NCBI RefSeq assembly: GCF_008124865.1 | Contig: NZ_VNHY01000001.1 | Span: forward strand, 930,001 to 994,000 | Source of the DNA: Fodinibius salinus | GTDB taxonomy: Bacteria; Bacteroidota; Rhodothermia; Balneolales; Balneolaceae | Direction of reading: 5' to 3' | Length of the DNA: 64,000 nucleotides | The notes under the pieces: generated by a model | Told to the model about the DNA's origin: nothing | The model's input: the letters and a program-made list of their open reading frames with translations, nothing else | The model's database searches: none | Program-made: the position numbers and the translations under genes | Shown: positions 1 to 9,071 of the stretch, in pieces | Layout of the letters: the number at the start of each line of letters is the position of its first letter | Position numbering within the stretch: the first letter of the stretch is position 1

Positions 1-180
1 CGGATTTGCCTGGAACCCACCCAGTCCTGCGGCATCGCTGACTCCCGGCATCACCAAACTCACCGGATCATACGAAGGATATTCGAGGCTATATCGCAAT
101 ACATCATCCGCCGTTTGAGCGTTAAGCACTCCGGCCAGAACAAAAAGTAAGGCGAATGCAATTATGCTTTTTTTACACAT
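1..180 (-). CDS. Partial gene: N-terminus of a probable outer-membrane protein
   Basis: Only the first 60 codons are inside the window; the gene runs off the left edge. The ATG is at 180-178. The product starts with two lysines and a hydrophobic stretch ending ...VLNAQ, a clear Sec signal peptide with a likely cut after Ala or Gln near residue 21-22. The next residues (DDVLRYSLEYPSYDP) and the Gly/Ala-rich segment after them resemble the start of OmpP1/FadL-like or other beta-barrel proteins of Bacteroidota. That family call is inference from a short piece. It lies 57 bp downstream of the Ser/Arg-rich lipoprotein gene on the same strand and may be co-transcribed with it. Confidence 0.6.
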   Translation of the reverse strand, partial: MCKKSIIAFALLFVLAGVLNAQTADDVLRYSLEYPSYDPVSLVMPGVSDAAGLGGFQANP

Positions 181-237
181 ACTTCTCGTAGTTGCTGGAA
201 AATTCATCATCTCAATTTATAGAATTGAATTTATAGG

Positions 238-1494
238 CTAATTGTCGCGACTTCTATCTGAGGATGAGCTTCCGCCACCGTCATTTCCTCCACTCCGGGA
301 ACGGGATGAACTGCCGCGTGAACGTGAACTGCTCGACGAAGACTGACTGCTACCTACACTCGATCTATTGCTAGTGCTGGATCCTACTGTAGATCGACTT
401 CTAGTAGTTGCTGCTGAAGAAGAACCAAAACTAGATCTGATAGATGACCCAAAGGTAGAATTAGACCTACTGCCAGTAGTTAAGGTCTGCGAATTTCGTT
501 TTAAAAACTCTTTAAAACGATTTAACAGGGTACGCCTGTCGTTTTCTCGCACCTCAACTGTAACCTTTTGAAAGGTTCTGGATTGTTGCTGTGTAGCTAT
601 ATTATCCAAATCATTATCTGAAACAGAACGATTGCGAATACGCTGTGAGGAACGGTTATCATTACCGCGATCGTCTCGGCTACGAACTGTCCCTCGGCTG
701 TTGTTTTCCGAACTACTGCTATTGCGTACTGTGCCTCGGTTACGGGTCCGCGAAGTGCCTACCGAAGACCGAGTACGTACGGTAGTACCACCGGACGTTA
801 CGATCGATTTTTGCAGGCCTCTGACCGTTCCATTATTACTCCCTCTGCTCCTGTTTACATTTACCCGATCCGTACCAATACTACGCCGTCCGTATCGATT
901 ATTTTTGCTTACATCCTGGCTATTGCTACCATAATAAATACTGGATCCATAAGAATTACTATAGGCATCGTGGTTGTGATATCCCCAAAATCCACTATAG
1001 CCATAACCGTAAAATCGATTATAAAAATAACTGTGATAAGGATATCTCCAAGAAAAGCCAAGACTAAAACGGCTGCCATAATAATACCGTGGACTATAGA
1101 AACTACCGAATCTCCAGGAATTGTAAAATGGACTGGTTGTCAGATATGGCTGTTGCCATCCATAAGGATAGTATCCGTAGTCATTAAAAGATAAACCATA
1201 AAAATTATAGGGATTACATTCACATTCCTCCCATTTTTGAAGATATTCATAATATTTATAAGTGCTTCTATAGTCATCCTCTAATGACTGCCTGGTCTTG
1301 ATGTTCTCTCCCTTCTCCTTATAGGCCTCTGCAGTTTCACCATTATTGTCGTCATCAGTCCATGAGTAACCACTTACGTTTTCTTCTTGCTCATCGTTAC
1401 TTTTCTGAGTCGTTTTCGAATATTGCAACTGCGTATAACAACCTGTTAACAGTATCGCAAACAACGTAAGTAACAAAGCTTTGAAATGTCTCAT
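238..1494 (-). CDS. Tyr/Gly- and Ser/Arg-rich lipoprotein of unknown function
   Basis: A 418-residue protein with a lipoprotein signal peptide: MRHFK, a hydrophobic core, and the lipobox LTGC with Cys19 as the lipidated residue. The first 90 residues are acidic and polar. Residues about 95-190 are extremely rich in Tyr, Gly, Phe and Ser (many YGY, YYYG, FYG motifs). The C-terminal half (about 200-418) is low complexity, built from Ser, Arg, Thr and Gly with repeated RSRS, GSS and TVR(N/S) steps. There is no recognisable enzymatic domain. Such composition suggests a disordered surface or matrix protein, but this is inference. The gene is monocistronic or followed by the outer-membrane protein gene at the left edge. 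Long open frames on the opposite strand here are by-products of the biased composition. Confidence 0.75.
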   Translation of the reverse strand: MRHFKALLLTLFAILLTGCYTQLQYSKTTQKSNDEQEENVSGYSWTDDDNNGETAEAYKEKGENIKTRQSLEDDYRSTYKYYEYLQKWEECECNPYNFYGLSFNDYGYYPYGWQQPYLTTSPFYNSWRFGSFYSPRYYYGSRFSLGFSWRYPYHSYFYNRFYGYGYSGFWGYHNHDAYSNSYGSSIYYGSNSQDVSKNNRYGRRSIGTDRVNVNRSRGSNNGTVRGLQKSIVTSGGTTVRTRSSVGTSRTRNRGTVRNSSSSENNSRGTVRSRDDRGNDNRSSQRIRNRSVSDNDLDNIATQQQSRTFQKVTVEVRENDRRTLLNRFKEFLKRNSQTLTTGSRSNSTFGSSIRSSFGSSSAATTRSRSTVGSSTSNRSSVGSSQSSSSSSRSRGSSSRSRSGGNDGGGSSSSDRSRDN

Positions 1495-1601
1495 AACAGA
1501 CTCCTCTGGGGATTTAGTTTATCCATGTAAAGTGATTTTCAGCTTCTACTAAAACTTATGAACTGTTTTGTTATCCAACAATCACATGTTCATGTGAAGG
1601 A

Positions 1602-2237
1602 CTAAATTTCACCTTTCAGCGATTTGGCAATCACTTCGGCCTTAGAATTAACGTGCAGCTTCTTGTAAATATTACGGATATGGGCACGCACGGTATCGAT
1701 AGAAATGTCATAGCGGTCGGCAATCATCTTGTAACTGAGCCCATCTACGAGGCCGTTAACAATATCATGCTCACGGGGTGTTAAGTTCGAGTCACTGTCT
1801 TTTTTGGGCGTATTTTCCTGAAAATGATTGATAACTTTTCTTGCAATCTGCGGAGACATCGGTGCCCCACCATCAGCAAGTTTTAGGATAGATTCTTTAA
1901 TTTCCGGCAGTGAAGTGTGTTTCAAAAGGTAACCCGAAGCCCCGGCCCGCAAAGCATTAAATATTTTATGTGAATCATGATAAACGGTAAGCATAATAAT
2001 ATCGATATCCGGATACTCTTCTTTGATAAGACCTATACCCTTAATACCAGACATACCGGGAAGCTCAATGTCCATTAGAATAATATCCGGGGCGGGATGC
2101 TCATCCAGATATTCTGTCATTTCTTCTACCGAGTCAACCCCAACGGGACAGGCAATCTCATCCTCCATGTCGAGATACCGCTGAATGAGATTGCGAATTT
2201 TTTTATTGTCTTCAACTATTCCAACGGTAGATTCCAT
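1602..2237 (-). CDS. LuxR/NarL-family response regulator
   Basis: A 211-residue two-component response regulator. Residues 5-122 form a receiver domain with the acidic pair E9/D10, phospho-acceptor D56 (ILMD), T84 and K106. Residues about 145-211 form a LuxR-type helix-turn-helix (LTPREHDIVNGLVDGLSYKMIA...TVRAHIRNIYKKL). The protein is expected to dimerise on DNA after phosphorylation. The gene lies 34 bp downstream of the propeller sensor kinase gene and is surely its partner. The target genes cannot be read from the sequence. The neighbouring Ser/Arg-rich lipoprotein gene just downstream is a candidate only by position. Confidence 0.92.
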   Translation of the reverse strand: MESTVGIVEDNKKIRNLIQRYLDMEDEIACPVGVDSVEEMTEYLDEHPAPDIILMDIELPGMSGIKGIGLIKEEYPDIDIIMLTVYHDSHKIFNALRAGASGYLLKHTSLPEIKESILKLADGGAPMSPQIARKVINHFQENTPKKDSDSNLTPREHDIVNGLVDGLSYKMIADRYDISIDTVRAHIRNIYKKLHVNSKAEVIAKSLKGEI

Positions 2238-2271
2238 AATTGAGTATTTAAAATATTAAGTGGCTAAGCTG

Positions 2272-5130
2272 TTAACTTTCTCTTTTTACATATACTTCGA
2301 AGCCGCTATCATTATTAAACATAATATCTGCATCAATACGTTTCGCTCGCATATTCATGTTACGCATTCCCTGCCCACTTTTCCGGTTAGCAGATGAGGT
2401 TGTGCCATTATCTTTGATGCTCATCCTAAAATTATCTCCATCGGTGCGCAGCTCCACTTCCACCTTCTGAGCATTCGAATGTTTAGCCACGTTGTTGATG
2501 GCTTCTTTAAAGATCAAATACAGATTCTCTTTAAGTGTAACATCCAGTTTTTTATCCATGTTTCCCTGAAAATTATAGGCGATAGTTTTCTGAGGAAGCA
2601 CATTATTTACATAATCCTGCATGCGATCTGTCAAATCACCGACGGTATCATTACGCGCATCAATTGACCACACAATATCATCAAGACTGGTAACAATTTT
2701 TCGGCTTTGATTTCCAATCTGCTGGAGAGAATCCTGCAACTTACTGTTCACATCCATAGTCTGCAGAAAGTCTGATTGTAGAGCGATTTCCGTAAGAGCC
2801 GACCCTACATCATCATGAAGATCACTTGCTATCTGTACCCGCATACGTTCCATCTCCATCATCTTTCGCACACGGTAGTAATTATAAATAAAGAAAATTA
2901 TAGCTGCCAGAATAAGCACTACTAGTCCAATAAACCACCATTGCTGCCAAAATGGTGCGAGTACTCGAAATTGGACCTCAGCTATTTCGGTGCTCCACTG
3001 GCCGTCATTATTTCGTGCTCTAACCTGAAACGTGTAGTCACCACCCATCAGCGAAGAGTATCGGGCAGTTCTTCGGTTGGTCTGCTGCCACTCTCCACCA
3101 GAGTTTTTCAAGCGATATTCATACCTCACCTGCTCGGGAGCTGTAAAACTAATCCCAATAAATTCAAATGTAATATTCTGGTTATCACTACTAATCTCCA
3201 TGTTTGGCTTCATGGAAATAGGTTCACCGGAAACACGGATATTTTCAATATGAATTTTAGGAGGGCCGCGACTGGTATCTAATTGAGAAGGATCAAGCTG
3301 AGTAAGCCCATCAACTGAACCAAACCACAAATGCCCATTACTGTCTTTAAAAGATGCACCGGCATTCATCTCATTTGCCACAAGTCCCTGATCTTGTGTA
3401 ATCAGTCTAAAAGGATGGACGGCGGAATCAGTTTTTGCCAATTGAAAAGTATCATAATCAAAACGGACAACTCCCTTGTTAGTTCCGATCCAATAAAACC
3501 CCTGATCATCTTTATTAATGAAATAGAATACATTCCCAGGCAAACCATCTTCAGGAGTAATCGTTTTGAAACTGCCTTGCTCGAACCGAGCAATCCCTCC
3601 AAATGTAGCAAACCACAGGGCACCGGAATCATCTTCCAAAATATCTATAACGCCATTGTTCGGCAAACCGTCTGTGATCGTGTAATTAGTAAACTCCTGC
3701 CCATTTAGTCTGCTTATCCCACCATAAGTAGCTATCCAAATAGAACCGTCTTGAGTTTTTTTGAGAGCCAAAACGGTATTATTAACTAAACCATCCTCTT
3801 CGGTATATTGCCGAAAGGAACCTTCTTTGTACCGTATAATACCTTCACCATAAGTGCCCATCCATATTTCATTGGATTCTTCGACCTTCAGCACATCTCT
3901 TACTTTTCGATACGGCAGTTCATCTTTATTGAAGTTTAAAAAGTTAGTACCGTCGTAGATACTCAATCCCCAGCGGGTACCAATAAGCAGTTGATTATCA
4001 CTGGTATATTCCAAGGTATATACTTTATTATCAACTAACCCACGATCAGCATCATATACATCAAATTTGCCGGAAGATAATTCTGCAATGCCACCGCCGT
4101 ACGTTGCTATCCAAGGATGTCCGTCCCGATCTTCAGAAATAGAAGTTACTACGTTATTTGGTAATCCTTGTCCTGAAGTATAATTCTTTAGATGGTCACC
4201 CAGAAACAGGCTAATTCCCCCGCCATAAGATCCGAACCAAATGTTGCCTTCACGATCATAATGCGTAGCATAAATAATATTATTAGCCAAACCTTCATCC
4301 ACCGAATAGTTCGTAAATTCCCGACCGTTGAAATAACTTACTCCTTCTTCGGTGCCCAGCCACAAGTTCCCATTTCTATCTCTAGACATCGACCGGATGC
4401 GGTTATTGATAAGGCCATCCTGTTCATCATAACAATCCATCTGGTTCCTCTCTTGCCTGCAAAGTCCACCGCGGCTTGCTATCCAAAGGACATTATCATC
4501 GTTTATAATCAGATCTCGAATACGATCATCCGGCAATCCATGATTGGTTGTAAATGTTCGCAAATTGCCATCCTCTAACTTAGTGACACCATCTCTGGTA
4601 CCAAACCAAAGCACACCTTGCTGATCTTCTACAATCGCCCGTACTCGATTCGATCCGATGCCATGCGTTTCTGAATACTGAGTAAGGTTATCCTCTCCGT
4701 CCAGATGCCAAACTCCTTCACCATCAGTGGCAAACCAAAATTCTCCCTGTTGATCTTCATGGATATCCAGAATAGTGCTGGATTCCAGCGGGCTTAACTT
4801 ACTAAGCACATGGACACTGTCCTCCTTCATTATGTTTACCCCACTACCGGTACCAATCCACAGTCGGTTTGCACTGTCTTCGTAGAGCGACAAAATTTTG
4901 TTACTCAACAATCCATCCTCGGCATAGTAATTCTTGAATTGAAAACCATCAAAACGGTTCAATCCATAGCTGGTACCAATCCAAAGATAACCGTCGTTAT
5001 CCTGCATTAAGTCGTTCACTACAGCTTCACTAAGTCCCCGCTCAATGGAATAGGTGCGAAAGGGAAAAGTCTGTGCCTGAACAGCACCAGCGGTCACTAT
5101 CAAAAAAATAAACAGCAGTAATCGCTTCAT
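2272..5130 (-). CDS. Propeller-type two-component sensor histidine kinase
   Basis: A 952-residue membrane kinase with an N-terminal signal peptide ending VQAQ. Residues about 25-630 are a run of two-component-regulator propeller repeats (LWIGT, LWFGT, IWIATYGG and similar every 40-45 residues), which form a periplasmic sensor of beta-propeller blades. A Y_Y_Y domain follows (about 640-710), then one membrane helix (about 732-752). The cytoplasmic part has a HisKA_3 dimerisation/phosphoacceptor helix with H772 (DLHDDVGS) and a HATPase domain with the N-box KEAINNVAKH near 875 and DNG at 907. This is the NarX-like kinase type with a hybrid-type sensor, but the receiver is encoded separately by the next gene. 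The ligand is unknown; in gut Bacteroides such sensors bind oligosaccharides. Confidence 0.93.
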   Translation of the reverse strand: MKRLLLFIFLIVTAGAVQAQTFPFRTYSIERGLSEAVVNDLMQDNDGYLWIGTSYGLNRFDGFQFKNYYAEDGLLSNKILSLYEDSANRLWIGTGSGVNIMKEDSVHVLSKLSPLESSTILDIHEDQQGEFWFATDGEGVWHLDGEDNLTQYSETHGIGSNRVRAIVEDQQGVLWFGTRDGVTKLEDGNLRTFTTNHGLPDDRIRDLIINDDNVLWIASRGGLCRQERNQMDCYDEQDGLINNRIRSMSRDRNGNLWLGTEEGVSYFNGREFTNYSVDEGLANNIIYATHYDREGNIWFGSYGGGISLFLGDHLKNYTSGQGLPNNVVTSISEDRDGHPWIATYGGGIAELSSGKFDVYDADRGLVDNKVYTLEYTSDNQLLIGTRWGLSIYDGTNFLNFNKDELPYRKVRDVLKVEESNEIWMGTYGEGIIRYKEGSFRQYTEEDGLVNNTVLALKKTQDGSIWIATYGGISRLNGQEFTNYTITDGLPNNGVIDILEDDSGALWFATFGGIARFEQGSFKTITPEDGLPGNVFYFINKDDQGFYWIGTNKGVVRFDYDTFQLAKTDSAVHPFRLITQDQGLVANEMNAGASFKDSNGHLWFGSVDGLTQLDPSQLDTSRGPPKIHIENIRVSGEPISMKPNMEISSDNQNITFEFIGISFTAPEQVRYEYRLKNSGGEWQQTNRRTARYSSLMGGDYTFQVRARNNDGQWSTEIAEVQFRVLAPFWQQWWFIGLVVLILAAIIFFIYNYYRVRKMMEMERMRVQIASDLHDDVGSALTEIALQSDFLQTMDVNSKLQDSLQQIGNQSRKIVTSLDDIVWSIDARNDTVGDLTDRMQDYVNNVLPQKTIAYNFQGNMDKKLDVTLKENLYLIFKEAINNVAKHSNAQKVEVELRTDGDNFRMSIKDNGTTSSANRKSGQGMRNMNMRAKRIDADIMFNNDSGFEVYVKRES

Positions 5131-5191
5131 AAACAGAATTTAGCAGTAGAACTTAATAACATTTAATAAATAGTACCTTAAAAACCATAAC

Positions 5192-5225
5192 GCCATCCTG
5201 GATTCTCAGGAAGATTCAGGATGGC
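5192..5225 (-). other. Imperfect hairpin between rpoD and the sensor kinase
   Basis: Nine-base perfect arms GCCATCCTG and CAGGATGGC flank a 16-base loop that itself contains a CAGGA/TCCTG-like pair. On the minus strand it is followed by GTTATGGTTTTTAAGG, a short T-run. It lies after the rpoD terminator and about 60 bp before the kinase start, so it could be a second terminator or a 5' leader structure of the kinase mRNA. Confidence 0.4.
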
Positions 5226-5280
5226 ATTTATATTTTTCGAAGTCTTCTATTAGTCTATTAAAAGTTCTTGAAATAAAAAA

Positions 5281-5301
5281 AGCCCCGTTTCAAACGGGGC
5301 T
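5281..5301 (-). terminator. Intrinsic terminator of rpoD
   Basis: The sequence AGCCCCGTTT CAAACGGGGCT is a perfect GC-rich hairpin, and the minus-strand transcript continues into a run of T residues. It lies 24 bp after the rpoD stop codon. The A/T flanks would also let it work weakly in the other direction. Confidence 0.85.
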
Positions 5302-5325
5302 TTGCAAAATTAAGTATCTTAACTT

Positions 5326-6180
5326 TTATCCGAGATATGCCCGTAAAGCTGCACTGCGGTTATGGTGACGCAGTTTACGCAGGGCTTTTTCTTTAATTTG
5401 TCGAACGCGTTCGCGGGTCAAATCAAAACGTTCACCAATCTCTTCGAGCGTCAACGAATGCTCACGACCTATACCAAAATACAGTCGAATAACTTCTGCC
5501 TCACGATCCGTAAGCTTAGATAACGCTCGTTCAATCTCAACCTTCAGAGATTCACCCATCAGGTCATTGTCAGGATCGGGTGTTTCTTCATTTTCAAGTA
5601 CATCCAACAGACGATTATCTTCGCCCTGGGCAAAAGGTGCATCAACCGAAAGGTGACGCCCGGAAATTTTAAGAGTATCAGCTACTTCCGAAACGGTCAT
5701 ATCAAGACTGTCGGCCAGCTCTGCGGCAGAAGGTACGCGTTCATACTCCTGCTCAAGCTTGGATAGCTCTTTACCAATTTTATTAAGTGCTCCTACCCGG
5801 TTAAGCGGAAGGCGTACAATTCGGCTCTGCTCGGCCAATGCCTGTAAAATAGACTGCCGAATCCACCAAACGGCATAAGATATAAACTTAAATCCACGTG
5901 TTTCATCAAATCGTTTGGCGGCTTTTATAAGTCCCAGATTTCCTTCATTAATAAGATCACCAAGTGAAAGCCCTTGGTTCTGGTACTGTTTGGCAACCGA
6001 AACTACAAACCGAAGATTCGCTTTGGTTAAATCCTCAAGTGCTTTCTGACTACCTTTTTGGATTTCCTTAGCAAGACGAACCTCGTCTTCGGGAGTAATA
6101 AGTTTTTCTTTTCCAATCTCTTGTAAATAACGGTCAAGAGATTCTGATTCTCGAGTAGAAATACCTGAACTTCTAGCCAC
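5326..6180 (-). CDS. rpoD: Primary RNA polymerase sigma factor RpoD/SigA
   Basis: A 284-residue sigma-70 protein that directs RNA polymerase to housekeeping promoters. It contains region 1.2 ([10 protein letters not shown]), the region 2 core ([10 protein letters not shown]...[20 protein letters not shown], then [15 protein letters not shown]), region 3, and the region 4 helix-turn-helix ([20 protein letters not shown]). It lacks the long N-terminal region 1.1 and the non-conserved insert of proteobacterial RpoD. This short form is normal for the group-1 sigma factor of Bacteroidota and relatives. It stands alone, with its own terminator, 196 bp downstream of deoB. The promoters seen elsewhere in this window (TTG-N20-TAnnTTTG) fit recognition by this type of sigma. 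Confidence 0.93.
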   Translation of the reverse strand: MARSSGISTRESESLDRYLQEIGKEKLITPEDEVRLAKEIQKGSQKALEDLTKANLRFVVSVAKQYQNQGLSLGDLINEGNLGLIKAAKRFDETRGFKFISYAVWWIRQSILQALAEQSRIVRLPLNRVGALNKIGKELSKLEQEYERVPSAAELADSLDMTVSEVADTLKISGRHLSVDAPFAQGEDNRLLDVLENEETPDPDNDLMGESLKVEIERALSKLTDREAEVIRLYFGIGREHSLTLEEIGERFDLTRERVRQIKEKALRKLRHHNRSAALRAYLG

Positions 6181-6376
6181 TGGACTTAATGGATTTCATT
6201 AGGATTTACAATGAGTTGTTAACGGATACTATTGATCAACGTGAATTCTGCTGCTAAATTATGATCAAATTGTCGCAAGATATGAACGATAGCCGCTTTT
6301 GGTTAATAAGAATTCTTCTTCTTAATCTCTGTAATATAATGGTAACAGTAGTCAATTTCTAATCATTCCAAAATTA

Positions 6377-7549
6377 TTATTGATCGCCATTTAGCATTGA
6401 TGAACCGGGGTAATCAGCATTTACACCAAAAAAATCAGCCGCTGTACAGGCAATATCACTGAAGGTTTCTCGTGTGCCCATATTCCGTTGAAAGGCTTTT
6501 CTATGCGGAAAAAGCAGGACCGGCACAAACTCACGACTGTGATCAGTACTTTCGGAGGTAGGGTCATTACCATGATCGCTAGTAATGATCAAAATATCAT
6601 CCTCTTCCAGTTTACTTACGATAGCAGGTATAGCCCTATCGATCTCTTGCAGGCACTCTGCATAGCCAGCCGGATCAAGACGATGTCCATATTTTTGATC
6701 GGTATCAATCAGGTTTACAAATACAAAACTATCAGAAGCTGCCGACATTAAACTTAAAAGCTGAGAGATTCCTTCGGCATTACTTTTGGTGCGCCGGAAT
6801 TGGGTAAATCCGTCACCTCCAAAAAGATCTATTATTTTACCAATAGAATAGGTTTTAATTCCTTCCTGTTGTAAACGATTAATCAGATTATAATCAGGCG
6901 GAGCCAGTGAATAATCATGCCGCTCTTCTGATATACGATCAAAATTCCCGGCAGTACCTTCAAACGGCCGTGCAATAACGCGCCCAACTCCGTGCTCATC
7001 CTGTAGCACCTCGCTGCGCGCGTATTCACACCATTCATAGAGCGTATCAACGGGAGTAACATCCACATGAGCGGCAACCTGAAAAACACTGTCTGCGGAG
7101 GTATATACAATGGGATATCCCGTTTGCAGATGCTCTTCTCCATAATCAGCAATGACTTCAGTGCCGGAATACGGCTTATTCACCAAGACCTGCTCTTTGC
7201 CAATCCCGTCACAAAACTGATCAATAACTTTCTGCGGAAATCCTTCCGGATAGGTTGGAAATGGCTGATTAAGCTGTACACCGGCTATTTCCCAATGTCC
7301 GGTTGTTGAATCCTTACCGGCGGAGACTTCTCTCATTTTACCGTACGCACAAAGCGGATCCGACTCAACGGGAACTGACGACAGCGGAATAATATTCCCT
7401 AATCCCATCCGCTGTAAATTGGGCAACTTACACCCCGTTTCTTTGCAAAGATGGACCAGTGTATTTTCATTTTCGTCCCCATATTCGACTGCATCTTCCT
7501 GTGCACCTACACCAAGTCCGTCAATGACAATTACATAACAGTTACCCAT
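6377..7549 (-). CDS. deoB: Phosphopentomutase
   Basis: A 390-residue alkaline-phosphatase-superfamily enzyme that interconverts (deoxy)ribose-1-phosphate and (deoxy)ribose-5-phosphate in nucleoside salvage. Diagnostic features are the metal-binding start VIVIDGLGVG (D10), the catalytic-threonine motif STTGHWEIAG (T82/T83), the conserved YPIVYTSADSVFQVAAH block, and the C-terminal metal motif SDHGNDPTSESTDHSRE. Its length fits the family. The start lies 2 bp after the stop of the GAF-domain gene, so the two are translationally coupled in the pepF-GAF-deoB operon. A functional link to those partners is not obvious. No nucleoside phosphorylase is nearby. Confidence 0.93.
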   Translation of the reverse strand: MGNCYVIVIDGLGVGAQEDAVEYGDENENTLVHLCKETGCKLPNLQRMGLGNIIPLSSVPVESDPLCAYGKMREVSAGKDSTTGHWEIAGVQLNQPFPTYPEGFPQKVIDQFCDGIGKEQVLVNKPYSGTEVIADYGEEHLQTGYPIVYTSADSVFQVAAHVDVTPVDTLYEWCEYARSEVLQDEHGVGRVIARPFEGTAGNFDRISEERHDYSLAPPDYNLINRLQQEGIKTYSIGKIIDLFGGDGFTQFRRTKSNAEGISQLLSLMSAASDSFVFVNLIDTDQKYGHRLDPAGYAECLQEIDRAIPAIVSKLEEDDILIITSDHGNDPTSESTDHSREFVPVLLFPHRKAFQRNMGTRETFSDIACTAADFFGVNADYPGSSMLNGDQ

Positions 7550-7551
7550 AT

Positions 7552-9063
7552 CTATATAGCTTCATTTTTGTTCGATTTTAGTGCCTGCGACAATGCAGAC
7601 TTCGCATTGCTCAACACCTGATACGAATCTCCATAATCGTCGGTTAGGCGAACGAAACCCACTTTTATACCCGTTTCTATCTCTTCACCACTTGAAAGTG
7701 TAAAAGCATTGGTGAATTTTTTCTTAACTGCTCGGGTCCATTTTTGAACAGTCTCGGAATCTTTATTCTGCAAGAAAAAAGAATACACATAGTCTGAGTT
7801 GTATCCCAAAATCCCAGGGAAACCGAACTGACTGGGATTAAATGCTGTAATCAAATCTCGCTGCATATCGGCCAGCTCTTCCATCCGCATTTTCGTCCGC
7901 AGTTCGGCCACATTGGAAATCGTTACCAACCCAAACCACGAATCATATGATACAATGTCTTTTTTGATTCGTAACAGCTCCGTATCCACGGTTCGCTCCC
8001 ATAAATCGGGTAGAAAAGCACGATAGTCATTTGCAAAAATTGGGGCGTCAAGCTCCATATTAGGATCATTCGCCATCATTTGAAGTGCTGCTGTACGAAC
8101 GAGATTGATAAATTTATGCTTGGTTGACTCTTTGAAAACAAGAGGATTCTTATCATACACCAACACAATGCCCTGTCGGCGATCTTTCATCATCAACGGA
8201 ATAGCCATTGAAGCTCCTTCTGTGTGGAACTCTCTCGGTGACAATCGATTGGGATTATTATTCAAATGAATGGCAAATTCAGCCTCCCCGCAATTGGCGG
8301 CTTCATAAGCCATTGACCGTTCCACCATCTGCATGCCGATGGGTGGAGCATACTTAGCATCTTCGGAATTCATAACGTTACACCAGCCGTCCATGCCCTG
8401 CGTCACAAACGATGCACCACCGTCATTTAAAAAAGACTGAATCTTATTTAGCAGCTTTTTGACCATTTCGGCCCGATGGCAGTTTTCCTCCAAATCAGAG
8501 ATTGTATCTTCATAGGCAATCCACTCATCCTCTTGTTCATATAAATCGCTAATTTCCAGATAAGTATTCAACACATTGCGCAGTGCGTTGATATAGGAAT
8601 ATATGACGTCACCGTTATCTTCTGTAAATACGTGTTCGCTTGATTCAAGTACCGTAATGGCCACGGTTTCCCCGTTATTTACAAAAGGCAACAGGGTAAC
8701 ATATTCTACGGGTACGTCATTATAATAATGGCTGAGAGCAGAAGCAGAAATATCTTCTCCAATCCGAACAGACACCGGCTCATCAATATCTTTAAATTTA
8801 TCTAAAAAGTGATTCTCAAAGCTTATGCGATCTTTGAACATCACATTATCAAGCATAGTCGATTGAGTTTCCATAACGAACTGCTTACGGGAACGGTTAA
8901 CCCAATACATATAGGCCGTCTCCATTTCAGAAGCGCTTCGGAGAAGAAACATCAGATCATTGAGCACTTCCTTAAACTCTCTCAACGCCTTTTCCTGGCG
9001 TTTTTGTCCCATTATATCAGCATTGGACTGTTCCTGTTCACGTGCCGTTGCGTAGTTTTCCAT
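7552..9063 (-). CDS. GAF-domain protein with a degenerate GGDEF-like C-terminus
   Basis: A 503-residue soluble protein with no signal peptide or membrane segment. Residues about 20-175 and 190-340 read as two GAF-like sensor domains joined by a helical linker. Residues 346-503 follow the layout of a GGDEF domain: an early strand-helix (WFGLVTISNVAELRTKM), a central hairpin (LGYNSDYVYSFFL at 419-431), and a late strand plus helix (VGFVRLTDDYGDSYQVLSNAKSALSQAL). The GG(D/E)EF catalytic turn is replaced by GYNSDY, so it should not make cyclic-di-GMP. The domain reading is my pattern match and not certain. The gene sits 8 bp after pepF and 2 bp before deoB, in a tight operon. Confidence 0.65.
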   Translation of the reverse strand: MENYATAREQEQSNADIMGQKRQEKALREFKEVLNDLMFLLRSASEMETAYMYWVNRSRKQFVMETQSTMLDNVMFKDRISFENHFLDKFKDIDEPVSVRIGEDISASALSHYYNDVPVEYVTLLPFVNNGETVAITVLESSEHVFTEDNGDVIYSYINALRNVLNTYLEISDLYEQEDEWIAYEDTISDLEENCHRAEMVKKLLNKIQSFLNDGGASFVTQGMDGWCNVMNSEDAKYAPPIGMQMVERSMAYEAANCGEAEFAIHLNNNPNRLSPREFHTEGASMAIPLMMKDRRQGIVLVYDKNPLVFKESTKHKFINLVRTAALQMMANDPNMELDAPIFANDYRAFLPDLWERTVDTELLRIKKDIVSYDSWFGLVTISNVAELRTKMRMEELADMQRDLITAFNPSQFGFPGILGYNSDYVYSFFLQNKDSETVQKWTRAVKKKFTNAFTLSSGEEIETGIKVGFVRLTDDYGDSYQVLSNAKSALSQALKSNKNEAI

Positions 9064-9071
9064 GCTGTATG

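Noticed and set aside
238-900. Possible CRISPR-like or tandem DNA repeat in the Ser/Arg-rich segment
   Set aside because: The repetition is codon-level low complexity (Ser, Arg, Thr), with no regular spacer or identical repeat unit.
811-1194. Plus-strand open frame opposite the Tyr/Ser-rich lipoprotein
   Set aside because: It is the antisense of a low-complexity gene with a clear signal peptide, and its own product has no domain or start signal.
4192-4578. Plus-strand open frame opposite the sensor kinase
   Set aside because: Antisense to well-defined propeller repeats; no family features.
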